Origin: Desulfovibrio desulfuricans
GTDB taxonomy: Bacteria; Desulfobacterota; Desulfovibrionia; Desulfovibrionales; Desulfovibrionaceae
Direction: 5' to 3'
Length of the DNA stretch: 64,000 bases
Assembly: GCA_015062205.1 (NCBI GenBank)
Contig: SUVB01000035.1
Location: forward strand, 24,176-88,175
A program made the translations under genes and the position numbers. Positions 20,768-28,908 of the stretch are shown in pieces (positions within the stretch are counted from its first letter, which is position 1; every line of letters begins with the position of its first letter). The notes below the pieces were generated by a model that was given only the letters and a program-made list of their open reading frames with translations, was not told where the DNA came from and searched no databases.

Positions 20768-21349
20768 TCAGTCCTCGCGGCGGACAACCGCATACGGGGC
20801 CTCGCCCTGACAGCCGCGGCATACGGCCCCGTCCTCCAGAGGATAGGCCTCGCCGCACAGCGGGCAGCGCGCAATGTTCCCCATGTGCCTGCGCCCCAGA
20901 AAACGCCGCTGCACAATGACGGACTCCGCCTTGCAGATGCTGTCCCCGGCGGCCTCAATTTCCGCCTCCAGGCGCCGCACGTCCTGTTCCCCTTTGGGTT
21001 TTTCCTTGAAAAACCAGGCGGAGAGTTCAGGCCAGGCGGCCATTTTCGCCGGGTTCAGGCTGACGCGCACGCCTTCGCCCGTGTGCTTGTCAAACAGCGA
21101 CAGGGCGTAACGGCCCAGATCGCAAATCTTCATCCGTCGGTTGCCCGTACTGCACGGCGTCAGCAGCTGCACCGCATCCGGCAGGCATTTCGACGTTTCC
21201 ACCACAGCCTCGAACAGCGTGCCCGCAGGCAGACGCCGTCCGGCCAGATCAACCATGCAGCCGCCCACCAGCAGTCCGGGGGCCGCATACCCATGAAAGC
21301 TCTCCGCCAGACGGCGGAATTCCGCAAATGTATACACGCCGATGTTCAT
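20768..21349 (-). CDS. FmdE-family protein with C-terminal zinc ribbon
   Basis: 193 residues of the FmdE/FwdE family, named after a protein encoded with molybdenum formylmethanofuran dehydrogenase in methanogens; in sulfate reducers these occur without methanogenesis. The core has FHGYAAPGLLVGG (18-30), VETSKCLPDAVQLLTPCSTGN (50-70) with the conserved Cys pair C55/C66, and DLGRYALSLFDKHTGEGVRV. The C-terminal C162-x2-C165...C177-x2-C180 is a zinc ribbon. The ATG overlaps the mobA stop (ATGA), so translation is coupled to molybdenum-cofactor maturation; a role in delivering or inserting a metal or cofactor for a molybdenum or tungsten enzyme is plausible but inferred. Confidence 0.85.
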   Translation of the reverse strand: MNIGVYTFAEFRRLAESFHGYAAPGLLVGGCMVDLAGRRLPAGTLFEAVVETSKCLPDAVQLLTPCSTGNRRMKICDLGRYALSLFDKHTGEGVRVSLNPAKMAAWPELSAWFFKEKPKGEQDVRRLEAEIEAAGDSICKAESVIVQRRFLGRRHMGNIARCPLCGEAYPLEDGAVCRGCQGEAPYAVVRRED

Positions 21350-22002
21350 AACCGTTCCACAAGGCCGTTCCGTTGCGCACGTCCTCTTCCACCGGCCGTC
21401 ATGGAGAACGCCCGCACGCGCGCCGCGTCCTCGGCGCAGTTCATATTGAAAAAGGCGCGGGCCGACGTTGCGGCATAGGGCAGCACATGCCGCCGCTGCG
21501 GCGGGATCACGTCGCCGAGCCTGCCCCCGGCCGCATTTTCGAACAGGGGCAGGGCGGCGATCTCGTACACGGCCGTCAGAGGCTCCAGCCTGCCGCCTGC
21601 CGCAGACGCATAAAACGTCGCCAACGTGCCCGGCGGCGCAAGATCACGCGCCCGCAGCAAAGCGCGCAGGGTCGGGACGTCCATGAAGGGAAGGTCACAG
21701 GCCAGCGCCAGCACAGCCGCACAGCCTTCCGCCTCGGCGGCCCGCAGGGCCGCCAGCACCCCGCTCACAGGGCCGCGCCCCTCCGTCCCGTCAAAAAGAC
21801 AGTCATGGCCTGCGTAGGGCCGCCCGGGCGCGCAGACCACCCAGCAGCGCGGCACAAGCGTTGAAAGGAGCCCGCAGGTGCGGGTCAGCATGTCCGGCGC
21901 GTCGCCGCCGAAAGGACGCAGCAGAGCCTTGTCGCGCCCCATGCGGGCGGACTTGCCGCCGGCCAGAATCACCCCGGCCACACTATCCCGACCTGCCGCC
22001 AC
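21346..22002 (-). CDS. mobA: molybdenum cofactor guanylyltransferase
   Basis: Attaches GMP from GTP to molybdopterin to form the guanine dinucleotide cofactor used by formate dehydrogenases and related enzymes of sulfate reducers. N-terminal GVILAGGKSARMGRDKALL is the GTP-binding signature; ALACDLPFMD holds the metal-binding Asp of the family; FFNMNCAED near the end is the conserved late motif. Start is uncertain: GTG 22002 gives 218 residues with GGGGA upstream; GTG 21981 (211 residues) is a close alternative and there is no good ATG. Couples to the fmdE-like gene by a 4-base overlap. Confidence 0.82.
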   Translation of the reverse strand: MAAGRDSVAGVILAGGKSARMGRDKALLRPFGGDAPDMLTRTCGLLSTLVPRCWVVCAPGRPYAGHDCLFDGTEGRGPVSGVLAALRAAEAEGCAAVLALACDLPFMDVPTLRALLRARDLAPPGTLATFYASAAGGRLEPLTAVYEIAALPLFENAAGGRLGDVIPPQRRHVLPYAATSARAFFNMNCAEDAARVRAFSMTAGGRGRAQRNGLVERL

Positions 22003-22313
22003 TGCATCCCCGCCTGCGCGGCCCCGCGCCCAAACCTGTCTTTGCGCGCCGCGCCGCCCTATGATACCCTCTTTTCCGTGATGCGCCAACCCGCCACCTC
22101 CCATTCCGCAAGCGCGCCTGACGGCCCGCAGCCTTCCGGCAGACGCATGCAGGGACGGCGCGGATTTTCCGGGCCGCAACGCGACGGAGCCCCCTCTCCT
22201 GCGGCGTGCAAACCTGCGCGCCGATTGTGCCGCGCCCGCGCATCTGCTATGTTTCCACCGCCGCAACTGCGGCATTGACGCCGGGGCGTGCGCGCCGCGG
22301 CGATGGAGAACAC
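22003..22313. other. divergent intergenic region between mobA and cvpA
   Basis: About 311 bases. Apart from the cvpA promoter and a small perfect inverted repeat (gccgcaactgcggc, 22258-22271) in the cvpA leader I see no feature. Open frames crossing it are GC-rich shadow frames. Confidence 0.5.
22225..22253 (+). promoter_or_regulatory. sigma70-type promoter for the cvpA-mazG run
   Basis: TTGTGC (22225-22230), 17-bp spacer, TATGTT (22248-22253), 60 bases before the cvpA start. Confidence 0.45.
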
Positions 22314-22802
22314 ATGGGCCAAGATATTTTTGACCTTGTCATCGTACTGCTGCTGACCCTGTTCACGGCCAGGGGCTTTCTGCACGGCTTTGTGGGTGAA
22401 ATCGCCGGAATCGTCTCGCTGCTGGGCGGGTTCTGGGCTGCGCACCAGTATCATGCGGCGCTGGCGCCGCGCCTGACGTTCGTCGCCGACCCCGGCTGGC
22501 GCGTCATTGCCGCCTATGTCTGCATTTTCCTTGTGGTCATCGTCGGCGTGGCTCTGGTGGCGCGTTTGCTGCAAAAGGTGCTTTCCTTCTCCTTTGTTTC
22601 CTGGGCGGACAAAATGGCCGGGGGCTTGCTGGGGCTTGCCAAGGGCGTGCTGCTCTGCTCTCTGGCGCTGCTGGTGCTGCAAAAATTTTTCGCCGACGCC
22701 CCCTTCATGCAGAATTCCCGCACCCTTCCCTATTTCAATGCCCTCATGGCCCAGGTGCACGGCTGGCTTCCGCCCGACCTCACCTCCCGCCTGGGCATTT
22801 AG
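22314..22802 (+). CDS. cvpA: CvpA family membrane protein
   Basis: 162-residue inner-membrane protein of the CvpA (colicin V production) family, whose members affect envelope stress tolerance but have no settled biochemistry. Starts MGQDIFDLVIVLLLTLFTARGFLHGFVGE, matching the family opening (D...l.....rG...G...E). Four hydrophobic segments follow (about residues 5-25, 28-46, 63-85 and 102-120). Conserved FVSWADKMAGGLLGLAKG corresponds to the family's D...G...G...G. motif. GGAG precedes the ATG; the frame extends upstream without support. First gene of a run with mazG, a lipoprotein and a membrane protein. Confidence 0.88.
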   Translation: MGQDIFDLVIVLLLTLFTARGFLHGFVGEIAGIVSLLGGFWAAHQYHAALAPRLTFVADPGWRVIAAYVCIFLVVIVGVALVARLLQKVLSFSFVSWADKMAGGLLGLAKGVLLCSLALLVLQKFFADAPFMQNSRTLPYFNALMAQVHGWLPPDLTSRLGI

Positions 22803-22843
22803 ACGTGAATTTGCGCTAACCTGACGTCAAGGATGCTGCCGCC

Positions 22844-23644
22844 ATGCAAAAAACCGCGCTTGAGGAGCTGCAGACCGTCATCGACCGCCTGACCGCGCCG
22901 GACGGCTGCCCGTGGGACAGGGAACAGACTCCCGGAAGCCTGACGGAATATCTCATTGAGGAATGCCACGAACTGGTCAGCGCCATCCGCTCCGGCAACA
23001 CGGCGGATGTGCGCGAAGAACTGGGCGACGTGGCTTTTCTGCTGCTCTTTACGGCCCGTTTGTACGAGAAACAGGGCCAGTTCAGCCTGGATGACGCCCT
23101 GAACAACAACCGGGCCAAGATGATCCGCCGCCACCCGCACGTCTTCGGCGACGCGACCTTCGACAATCTGGACGAGCAGCTCAGGGCCTGGGAGCGCATC
23201 AAACGGGCCGAGCATGCGGACGACGACGGCAAGCCCAAGGGCCTGTTCGACAGCCTGCCCGAAAGCCTGCCGCCCCTGACCAAGGCGTATCGCATCAATT
23301 CCAAGGCGGCCCGCGTGGGCTTCACCTGGCAGGAAGACGAGGAAGTGGAGCAGCAGGTGGAAGCCGAATGGCTGGAATGGCTTGACGCCTCCGCCGGCGA
23401 GAACAAGGACGCCCAGCAGCACGAACTGGGCGACCTTCTGTTCAGCATCACCGAACTGGGCCGCCGCAAGGGGCTCAAGGCCAATGAGGCGCTGGACATG
23501 GCCAATCGTCGTTTTCTCCGGCGTTTCGCGCGCATGGAGGAGTTGGCCCGCGCGAAGCATCAGGACTTCTCCACACTGACGCTGGACGAAAAGGACGAAT
23601 TGTGGAACGCCGCCAAGGCTGAGGAAGAAAACGCCGGGAGTTGA
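22844..23644 (+). CDS. mazG: nucleoside triphosphate pyrophosphohydrolase MazG
   Basis: House-cleaning enzyme that hydrolyses (d)NTPs to monophosphate and pyrophosphate. 266 residues with two MazG all-alpha repeats. The first has CPWDREQTPGSL, EECHELVSAI and EELGDVAFLLLF, giving the EExxE...ExxD magnesium site; the second, C-terminal one has HELGDLLFSITELGRR. The linker ESLPPLTKAYRINSKAARVGF is highly typical of MazG. Starts 41 bp after cvpA and its stop lies 6 bp before the lipoprotein gene. Confidence 0.95.
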   Translation: MQKTALEELQTVIDRLTAPDGCPWDREQTPGSLTEYLIEECHELVSAIRSGNTADVREELGDVAFLLLFTARLYEKQGQFSLDDALNNNRAKMIRRHPHVFGDATFDNLDEQLRAWERIKRAEHADDDGKPKGLFDSLPESLPPLTKAYRINSKAARVGFTWQEDEEVEQQVEAEWLEWLDASAGENKDAQQHELGDLLFSITELGRRKGLKANEALDMANRRFLRRFARMEELARAKHQDFSTLTLDEKDELWNAAKAEEENAGS

Positions 23645-23650
23645 CCATCC

Positions 23651-25771
23651 ATGCGGCAACCGCGCTCTTTTTACGGCTTGCCCGTGCCGCTCCCCGGCGT
23701 TCCGACGGCGCTGATCCTCCTCCTGCTGCTGGCTGTTCTGTGCGCCTGCACCCCCCGGGGGGGCGCGCACAGGCCCCGGTCAGCCGTCCCCGCCGTCCAT
23801 GCTCCCCAGGGCTTGCCCCGCGTCGATCCGGGCTACCTGCAATGGCTGGAGCGGCAATCCATGCTTGGCGGCGCGCAGGAACTGACGGGGCAGGTTTCCG
23901 GCACGGAACGCTTATGGCGCAACAGCGCTACGGCGCGGCGCGTGCCGCTGCTGCTGTCAGCCGCGCCCCACTGGCTGGACGTCAATCCGCACGATGTGGC
24001 CGCCGGGCAGCCCTGCCTGCGGGCGCTGGCCCGACCCGCCTTCCTAACGTTCATGCAACAGGCCGGATTCGGAGGGCTCTTTCTTGCGCCTACCGGCGAA
24101 ACCGGCGACATCTGGAGCGGCGACGCAGGCGCCGCTCCCGTGCCTGACGCCGAGGGCACCGGGGGCGAAAATGTCGTTTCCCTGCGTCCGGCCCCCGCTC
24201 TGGGCGACGAAAAGGATTTTTCCTCCCTTATAGACGCGCTGGAAAAAGCGCAGCTGCAGCTGGGCGGCGACCTGCCGCCGGCCGCCACCGGCCTGGGGCC
24301 GGACTTCATGCTGCAGGCGCGCAGCGCCTCCCGTTTTGACGGGCTCTATGCCATGCTTCCCGTACCGCAAAAGGACTGGGATCTTCTGCCCGCCGCCTCC
24401 GGCGAATGGGACTGCCTGCCCCTGCGCGAACACGCCGTGCAGGCCCTGCGCCGGCGCGGCGCGCTGCCCGGCCCCCTGTGGCGCGACGCCCTGCCCTGGG
24501 CCACTCCGGGCGGCTGGGCCGTCACCGGCGAGGTGCGCGGCGCGGACGGGCAGACGCGGCGCTGGGCCTACCGCTACAGCGGCAACGCCCTGCGCCCGGT
24601 ACTGCTCTGGCAGGACCCGTCGGCGCAGGCCCGGCGCGTCTGGTCCGCCGCCGTGATCCGCCATACGGGACTGCAACGCCAGACGCTGGCGGGACTCAGG
24701 CTGGAAGCCCTCATGGGGCTGGATGCGCGCCCGGACGATGCCGCAGCCGAGGCCGTCCCTGCCGACAACGCCACGGCTCCGGGGCAGGAGGCGCTGAACG
24801 CGCTGGCCGGGGAAATCCGCCGTTACGGCGGCTGGACCATGCAGGACGACGTCCTGCCGCCCTCACTGACGCGGGCCGTGCTGGACGCCGGTGTGGATTT
24901 TGCCCGTGACAGCAGTACGCCGACAGCGGCCGCCTATGCCCTGCTGAGCGGCGATGCCGCTCCCCTGGCGGCACTGCTCAAGGCTTCGCTGGCGGCGGGA
25001 GTGGACCACAGCCGCCTGGCCCGCGGCGTGCGCGAGCGACACTATGTGGACTGGCGGCCCCTGCTCGGGCTGCCCGACGGCCGTGAACTGGCGCGCAACG
25101 CACAACGGCTGGCCGGAGGCCCGCCCGACGCTGCGGGCGTCAGGGCGACCGCAGCGACGCTGGCCGCCAGGGCTCTGGGGCTTGACCATGCGCGCGCCCT
25201 GGCCCCGGAACATCAGGCGGACATGCGCGCAACCTGTCTGTTGCTGCTCGGCTGGCGCATGGGCCTGCCGGGGCTGACGTTTCTGAGCCCGCAGGATATT
25301 GCGGGCACACTGACGCCGCCGGGACAGGGAAAACCCGACGCAGCCCCCCTGTGGGAAGAAAGCCCGACGCCGGGCGGTAAAACCGCCGCGCCGTCGGTCT
25401 TCGGGCCGCTGGACGCCCAATGGGCGCAGGACGACAGCTTTGCCCGGCAGACAGCCCGGGTGCTGCACGCTCGCCATGCCGCAGGTCTGGCGGAAGGCAG
25501 GCTCGTGCAGATTTTTGTCGGCCCGCCCGGTTGCGCGGCCGCGTTGAGCGCCCTGCCGCACGGCGGCTACTGGTTGTTGGCCGCCAACTTTTCCGGGAAA
25601 CCTCAGCGCATGACCTGCCCGCTGCCGCCCGACGCGGCGCGCACCGGCCGCGATGTCGCGGATGGCCGCGCCCTGCCGGCGGACGGGCGCAGCCTGACTG
25701 TGGAGCTTGAAGCCCGCCGGGCGCGCCATGTACTGCTGGGCGGACCGAAAACGCACGGAGAAACGCCATGA
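23651..25771 (+). CDS. large predicted lipoprotein, possibly degenerate alpha-amylase-fold
   Basis: 706 residues, not confidently recognised. Residues 1-33 form a signal peptide with Leu-rich core and the lipobox-like sequence LCAC (Cys33 would be lipidated). The first domain begins PGYLQWLERQSMLGGAQEL and contains FLTFMQQAGFGGLFLAPTGE, a pattern that could be an early strand of a (beta/alpha)8 glycosidase barrel. The last 90 residues (HGGYWLLAANFSGKPQ...GRALPADGRSLTVEL) look like the C-terminal beta sandwich of GH13 amylases. I cannot find a convincing catalytic Asp/Glu set, so an enzymatic role is doubtful. Overlaps the next gene by ATGA and probably acts with it. Confidence 0.6.
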   Translation: MRQPRSFYGLPVPLPGVPTALILLLLLAVLCACTPRGGAHRPRSAVPAVHAPQGLPRVDPGYLQWLERQSMLGGAQELTGQVSGTERLWRNSATARRVPLLLSAAPHWLDVNPHDVAAGQPCLRALARPAFLTFMQQAGFGGLFLAPTGETGDIWSGDAGAAPVPDAEGTGGENVVSLRPAPALGDEKDFSSLIDALEKAQLQLGGDLPPAATGLGPDFMLQARSASRFDGLYAMLPVPQKDWDLLPAASGEWDCLPLREHAVQALRRRGALPGPLWRDALPWATPGGWAVTGEVRGADGQTRRWAYRYSGNALRPVLLWQDPSAQARRVWSAAVIRHTGLQRQTLAGLRLEALMGLDARPDDAAAEAVPADNATAPGQEALNALAGEIRRYGGWTMQDDVLPPSLTRAVLDAGVDFARDSSTPTAAAYALLSGDAAPLAALLKASLAAGVDHSRLARGVRERHYVDWRPLLGLPDGRELARNAQRLAGGPPDAAGVRATAATLAARALGLDHARALAPEHQADMRATCLLLLGWRMGLPGLTFLSPQDIAGTLTPPGQGKPDAAPLWEESPTPGGKTAAPSVFGPLDAQWAQDDSFARQTARVLHARHAAGLAEGRLVQIFVGPPGCAAALSALPHGGYWLLAANFSGKPQRMTCPLPPDAARTGRDVADGRALPADGRSLTVELEARRARHVLLGGPKTHGETP

Positions 25772-27744
25772 CCCAGGACAACGCACGAACCTCCGACCAG
25801 CCCGAAACGCAGCCGACAGCCCCCGCGGAAGAACGGAACGCGCTGCCGGGTGAGGCTCACGACGACACTGCGCCCGGGGAGCGCCGTGCCGCAGCAGTGC
25901 CCGCGTCCGAAACCGTCCCTACTCCCCCCCCTGCAGCTCCCGACGCAACGGCGCCGCAGGCCGCGCCCGCCCCCGGGGCCGACGCCGACGCGCCCTGCAG
26001 CATGTTCAACGCCGCCTGCCGGGTGGGGCCGCTGGCGCTGCTGCTCCTGCTGGCGGCGCAGGCCTGGTCCTCCTTTCTGGGCGGGAATCTCTACTGCCCC
26101 GCCGAGGCGCAGAGCGTGCTGCTCTATCGGGAAAGCGCCGCCCAGGGGCTGTGGCTGGCCCCGGCAGCCGGGACGGATTTCGCCCAGTGGCCCGGCTTCT
26201 TCTGGCTGCTGCGCGGGCTGGACTGGTGTTTCGCGCATCTGGCTCCGCAACTGGGGCATCTGCTCTTCCCGCTGGCCTCCGTGCTCGGCGCGCTGCTGGC
26301 CCTGCTGGCCGTCTGGACGCTGGGCCGCGCCGCAGGGCTGGGGCGCGGGGCCGCACTGGTCGGCGGGCTGGTGCTGTTTTGCGCGCCCGTTTTTGCCCCC
26401 ATCTCCAGCTTCACAGGGCCGCAGGCCCTGGCCCTGGCCCTGACGCTCCTCTCCCTGGCCTGTCTGTGTCCGGGCTGGCGCAGGGAACGCGCCTTCCTGC
26501 TGCTGCCCCTAGGCTTTCTTTTCGCAGGGCTGGCGGGATTGACCGGCGGCCCTGTGCATCTGTTGCTGCCCCTGCTGACAAGCCTGCTGTTCATTCTCTG
26601 GCGCTGCACCCTGCGCCGGGCGCGCGGTCTGGACGGGCTGCTGGGCTTTGTCCTGCTGCTGCTCCTGCTGGGCGGCTGGCTGGGCTGCCTCATCCTCTGG
26701 CAGCCCGCCGAAGGGTATTTGCGGCAACTGGGGCGCAGCCTTGCCGTCTGGCCCGTTCCCGCCCAATGGTGGAAAGCGCCCGTCATGGCCGGGCTGGGCC
26801 TGCTGCCCTGGCTGGCCGTGCCCGTCTGCGTCTCCTGGCTGCGCGTGCTGCGCTGCGCCCCCGGAGATCTGGCGGCTTCCCGCAGGGAACACGCGGGAGC
26901 GGCCTTTCTCTGGATCGCCCTGGCATCGGCCTGCGGCCTGAGCCTGTTCGCCGACAGCCCGCTTGCCGCAGCGCTCTGCATCGCCGGCCTTGCCGCCCCC
27001 CTGCTGGGCAAGGCCCTGCTGCGCCTCCCTCCCCTCGGCGCGCGTCTCTTCCACTGTATTGCCGCCCTGTGCCTGCTCTGTGCGGGGGCGCTGCTCACGG
27101 CGCTCTATTTTGAGGCCGGGCGCAATGCGCTGCGCGCCGTTGCGCAGCTGCCGCTGACAGACGCGCAGCAGGCGGCCCTCTCCGACCTGACGGGGCTGCC
27201 CGTCCTGGGCGGCCTGTGCATTGTTGCGGCCCTGGCGGCGGCGCGCATGGGCCTTGCCCGCGCGCGGTCCTGCATGGGCAACGCGCTGCTGGCGTATGCG
27301 GGCCTTGCCGTCCTTCTGGCGCAACCGGCCGCCCTGCTCTTGGCCCCGCAACTGGCGGGCGTGCCCGAAGCACAGGTGCGACACATGGAGGATATCGTCG
27401 CCCTTGCGCCGTCCGCACCGAACAGCACACCGCAGCCTGCCGACACAACACCGACGGCGCAGGAGCCGCAAAGCGACAGTGCTGCGCCCGCCCTGCCCGC
27501 GTCGGACGCGCCCGATGCCGGACAACCGGCGCAGGAGCAAGCCCCTCCGCTCCCTGCGGAAGCTCTGCCGGCCGCGCCTGACACATCAGAAGCCCCGCCC
27601 GCATCCGCCCCAACCGGGCCTGCCCCGTCGGCTCTCCCTGCCGGGACATCCCCGGCGCCCACCGATGCGCCTGCAGACACAGCGCCTGCCGTGCCGGGGA
27701 ATGTCCCGACGCCCGCCTCTGACGGCGGGGAAGCAAATCAGTAA
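25768..27744 (+). CDS. polytopic membrane protein with Pro/Ala-rich ends
   Basis: 658 residues. Residues 1-75 are low-complexity Pro/Ala/Thr/Glu, then about ten to twelve hydrophobic helices occupy 85-540, and the last 110 residues are again Pro/Ala-rich (APALPASDAPDAGQPAQ and similar). The first loop after helix 1 (NLYCPAEAQSVLLYRES) and the following Trp-rich LLRGLDW resemble GT-C membrane glycosyltransferases in layout, but no DxD or DD motif stands out. Starts inside the lipoprotein stop codon (ATGA), so the two are translated together. A strong terminator follows. Function unknown; a surface-glycan role is only a guess. Confidence 0.65.
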   Translation: MTQDNARTSDQPETQPTAPAEERNALPGEAHDDTAPGERRAAAVPASETVPTPPPAAPDATAPQAAPAPGADADAPCSMFNAACRVGPLALLLLLAAQAWSSFLGGNLYCPAEAQSVLLYRESAAQGLWLAPAAGTDFAQWPGFFWLLRGLDWCFAHLAPQLGHLLFPLASVLGALLALLAVWTLGRAAGLGRGAALVGGLVLFCAPVFAPISSFTGPQALALALTLLSLACLCPGWRRERAFLLLPLGFLFAGLAGLTGGPVHLLLPLLTSLLFILWRCTLRRARGLDGLLGFVLLLLLLGGWLGCLILWQPAEGYLRQLGRSLAVWPVPAQWWKAPVMAGLGLLPWLAVPVCVSWLRVLRCAPGDLAASRREHAGAAFLWIALASACGLSLFADSPLAAALCIAGLAAPLLGKALLRLPPLGARLFHCIAALCLLCAGALLTALYFEAGRNALRAVAQLPLTDAQQAALSDLTGLPVLGGLCIVAALAAARMGLARARSCMGNALLAYAGLAVLLAQPAALLLAPQLAGVPEAQVRHMEDIVALAPSAPNSTPQPADTTPTAQEPQSDSAAPALPASDAPDAGQPAQEQAPPLPAEALPAAPDTSEAPPASAPTGPAPSALPAGTSPAPTDAPADTAPAVPGNVPTPASDGGEANQ

Positions 27745-27780
27745 GACACACGCGCTCCTTCATTCCTTCAACATCCGGCA

Positions 27781-27825
27781 CGGCGTTGCGCAGCCTCCCC
27801 AAGCTGCGCAACGCCGTTGTCTTTT
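27781..27825 (+). terminator. intrinsic terminator after the cvpA-mazG run
   Basis: Perfect 14-bp stem cggcgttgcgcagc (27781-27794) / gctgcgcaacgccg (27803-27816), 8-base loop, then TTGTCTTTTG. Confidence 0.82.
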
Positions 27826-27898
27826 GTGTGCCGTCTGCGCTTGCCCTCCCGTGGCATATAATACCCAAGGTTTTCCGTCACATCTCGAAAAAGTCGCT

Positions 27899-27907
27899 GG
27901 GGGGGGG
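27899..27907 (+). repeat. G9 homopolymer tract
   Basis: Nine consecutive G, 16 bases upstream of the -35 of the methyltransferase-like gene and downstream of a TATAAT (27857-27862) that lacks a good -35. Tracts of this length can slip during replication. Confidence 0.9.
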
Positions 27908-27923
27908 AGAAAGGGAAGCGGGG

Positions 27924-27952
27924 TTGACATATGTGCACAATTATAGAATAAT
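27924..27952 (+). promoter_or_regulatory. strong sigma70-type promoter of the methyltransferase-like/DUF1848 pair
   Basis: Perfect TTGACA (27924-27929), 17-bp spacer, AATAAT (27947-27952), in AT-rich DNA unlike its surroundings. The spacer contains the 8-bp palindrome TGTGCACA (27932-27939), a possible operator half. ATG of the first gene is about 54 bases downstream. Confidence 0.7.
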
Positions 27953-28005
27953 AAATATATACTTGCTGTTTGCCATCCCCCATCACATTCCCCAAGGAGT
28001 CTGCC

Positions 28006-28908
28006 ATGCCCGGCCAGTTCATCACCAGTTTTCTCAACACCCATTTTGACAAGTTTAAGGACCTTGCCACGAAGGCGCCGTCCACTGATCTCTGTTCGCT
28101 ACGCAAGTTCGGCAATGGCGAAGAATGGGACCCGGATTACACAAATCCTTTACACAGGGAATTTTATTACTTAAAGTATTCTTCTGCATATATGACTGAA
28201 TACTATCTTGCATTCAAAAATATTTTTGACAAAAACTGGTTTGTTCCAGACAATCGCATAGTGACCCTGTCCATCGGCTGCGGCGCCATGTTTGATCTTG
28301 TTGGATTCAAATATGCCCGTAGAAATACAGAACAATTTGTAGATACTCCATATACTTACTATGGGATAGATTTAGTTGATTGGGATTGCGATGAAACAAA
28401 AAGTATTCCCGGTGTGACATTATTTGAACGTGGCATTGATAACTTTAGTCACAATGACTGTGATTATAAATATGATATTATTATTTTCCCAAAATCAATA
28501 TCAGATATCCCAGAAGAATCCTTATTCAAATTTGCAAGCAACATTACCAATAAAACCATATCAAATAAACTATGTGTTATAAATTCAAAACGTGGCAATT
28601 CACGCACAGATACTGAATGTGCGGAAAAATTTTGCAATATCATCAAAGATAATCTCGGATATACAATCAATCGTGAAACTTTTACTCTTTCTGAAAATGA
28701 GAACGAAACGCGTTTTGAAGAGCTACTTGAAAATCCATTCATTTTTGATAATATTATCGGTCAATTTTTGAAACAGCTTGGACAAATGAGATTACTTTGC
28801 AACTGCCCTGAATCTGATCAACTGCATTGTTCTGAAGTTTTGGGGAAATGGCCGATGCGCTTTGCACAAAATATTGGGCCTGAAATCTACTATCTGGAAA
28901 AGAATTGA
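28006..28908 (+). CDS. AT-rich class I methyltransferase-like protein of unknown target
   Basis: 300 residues; no family recognised by name. A Rossmann-type SAM site is visible: motif I VTLSIGCGAMFDLVGFKYA (about 86-104), an acidic strand end YYGIDLVDWD (about 118-127) and motif IV-like YDIIIFPKSISDIPEESL. The C-terminal part is Cys-bearing (LLCNCPESDQLHC). Base composition is far lower in G+C than the neighbours, especially 28135-28255 and 28300-28790, with many AAT, ATA and ATT codons that are rare elsewhere; the first 120 bases and the motif I segment are less AT-rich. AAGGAG lies six bases before the ATG. The stop overlaps the DUF1848 start by one base (TGATG). Likely acquired horizontally. 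Confidence 0.75.
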   Translation: MPGQFITSFLNTHFDKFKDLATKAPSTDLCSLRKFGNGEEWDPDYTNPLHREFYYLKYSSAYMTEYYLAFKNIFDKNWFVPDNRIVTLSIGCGAMFDLVGFKYARRNTEQFVDTPYTYYGIDLVDWDCDETKSIPGVTLFERGIDNFSHNDCDYKYDIIIFPKSISDIPEESLFKFASNITNKTISNKLCVINSKRGNSRTDTECAEKFCNIIKDNLGYTINRETFTLSENENETRFEELLENPFIFDNIIGQFLKQLGQMRLLCNCPESDQLHCSEVLGKWPMRFAQNIGPEIYYLEKN

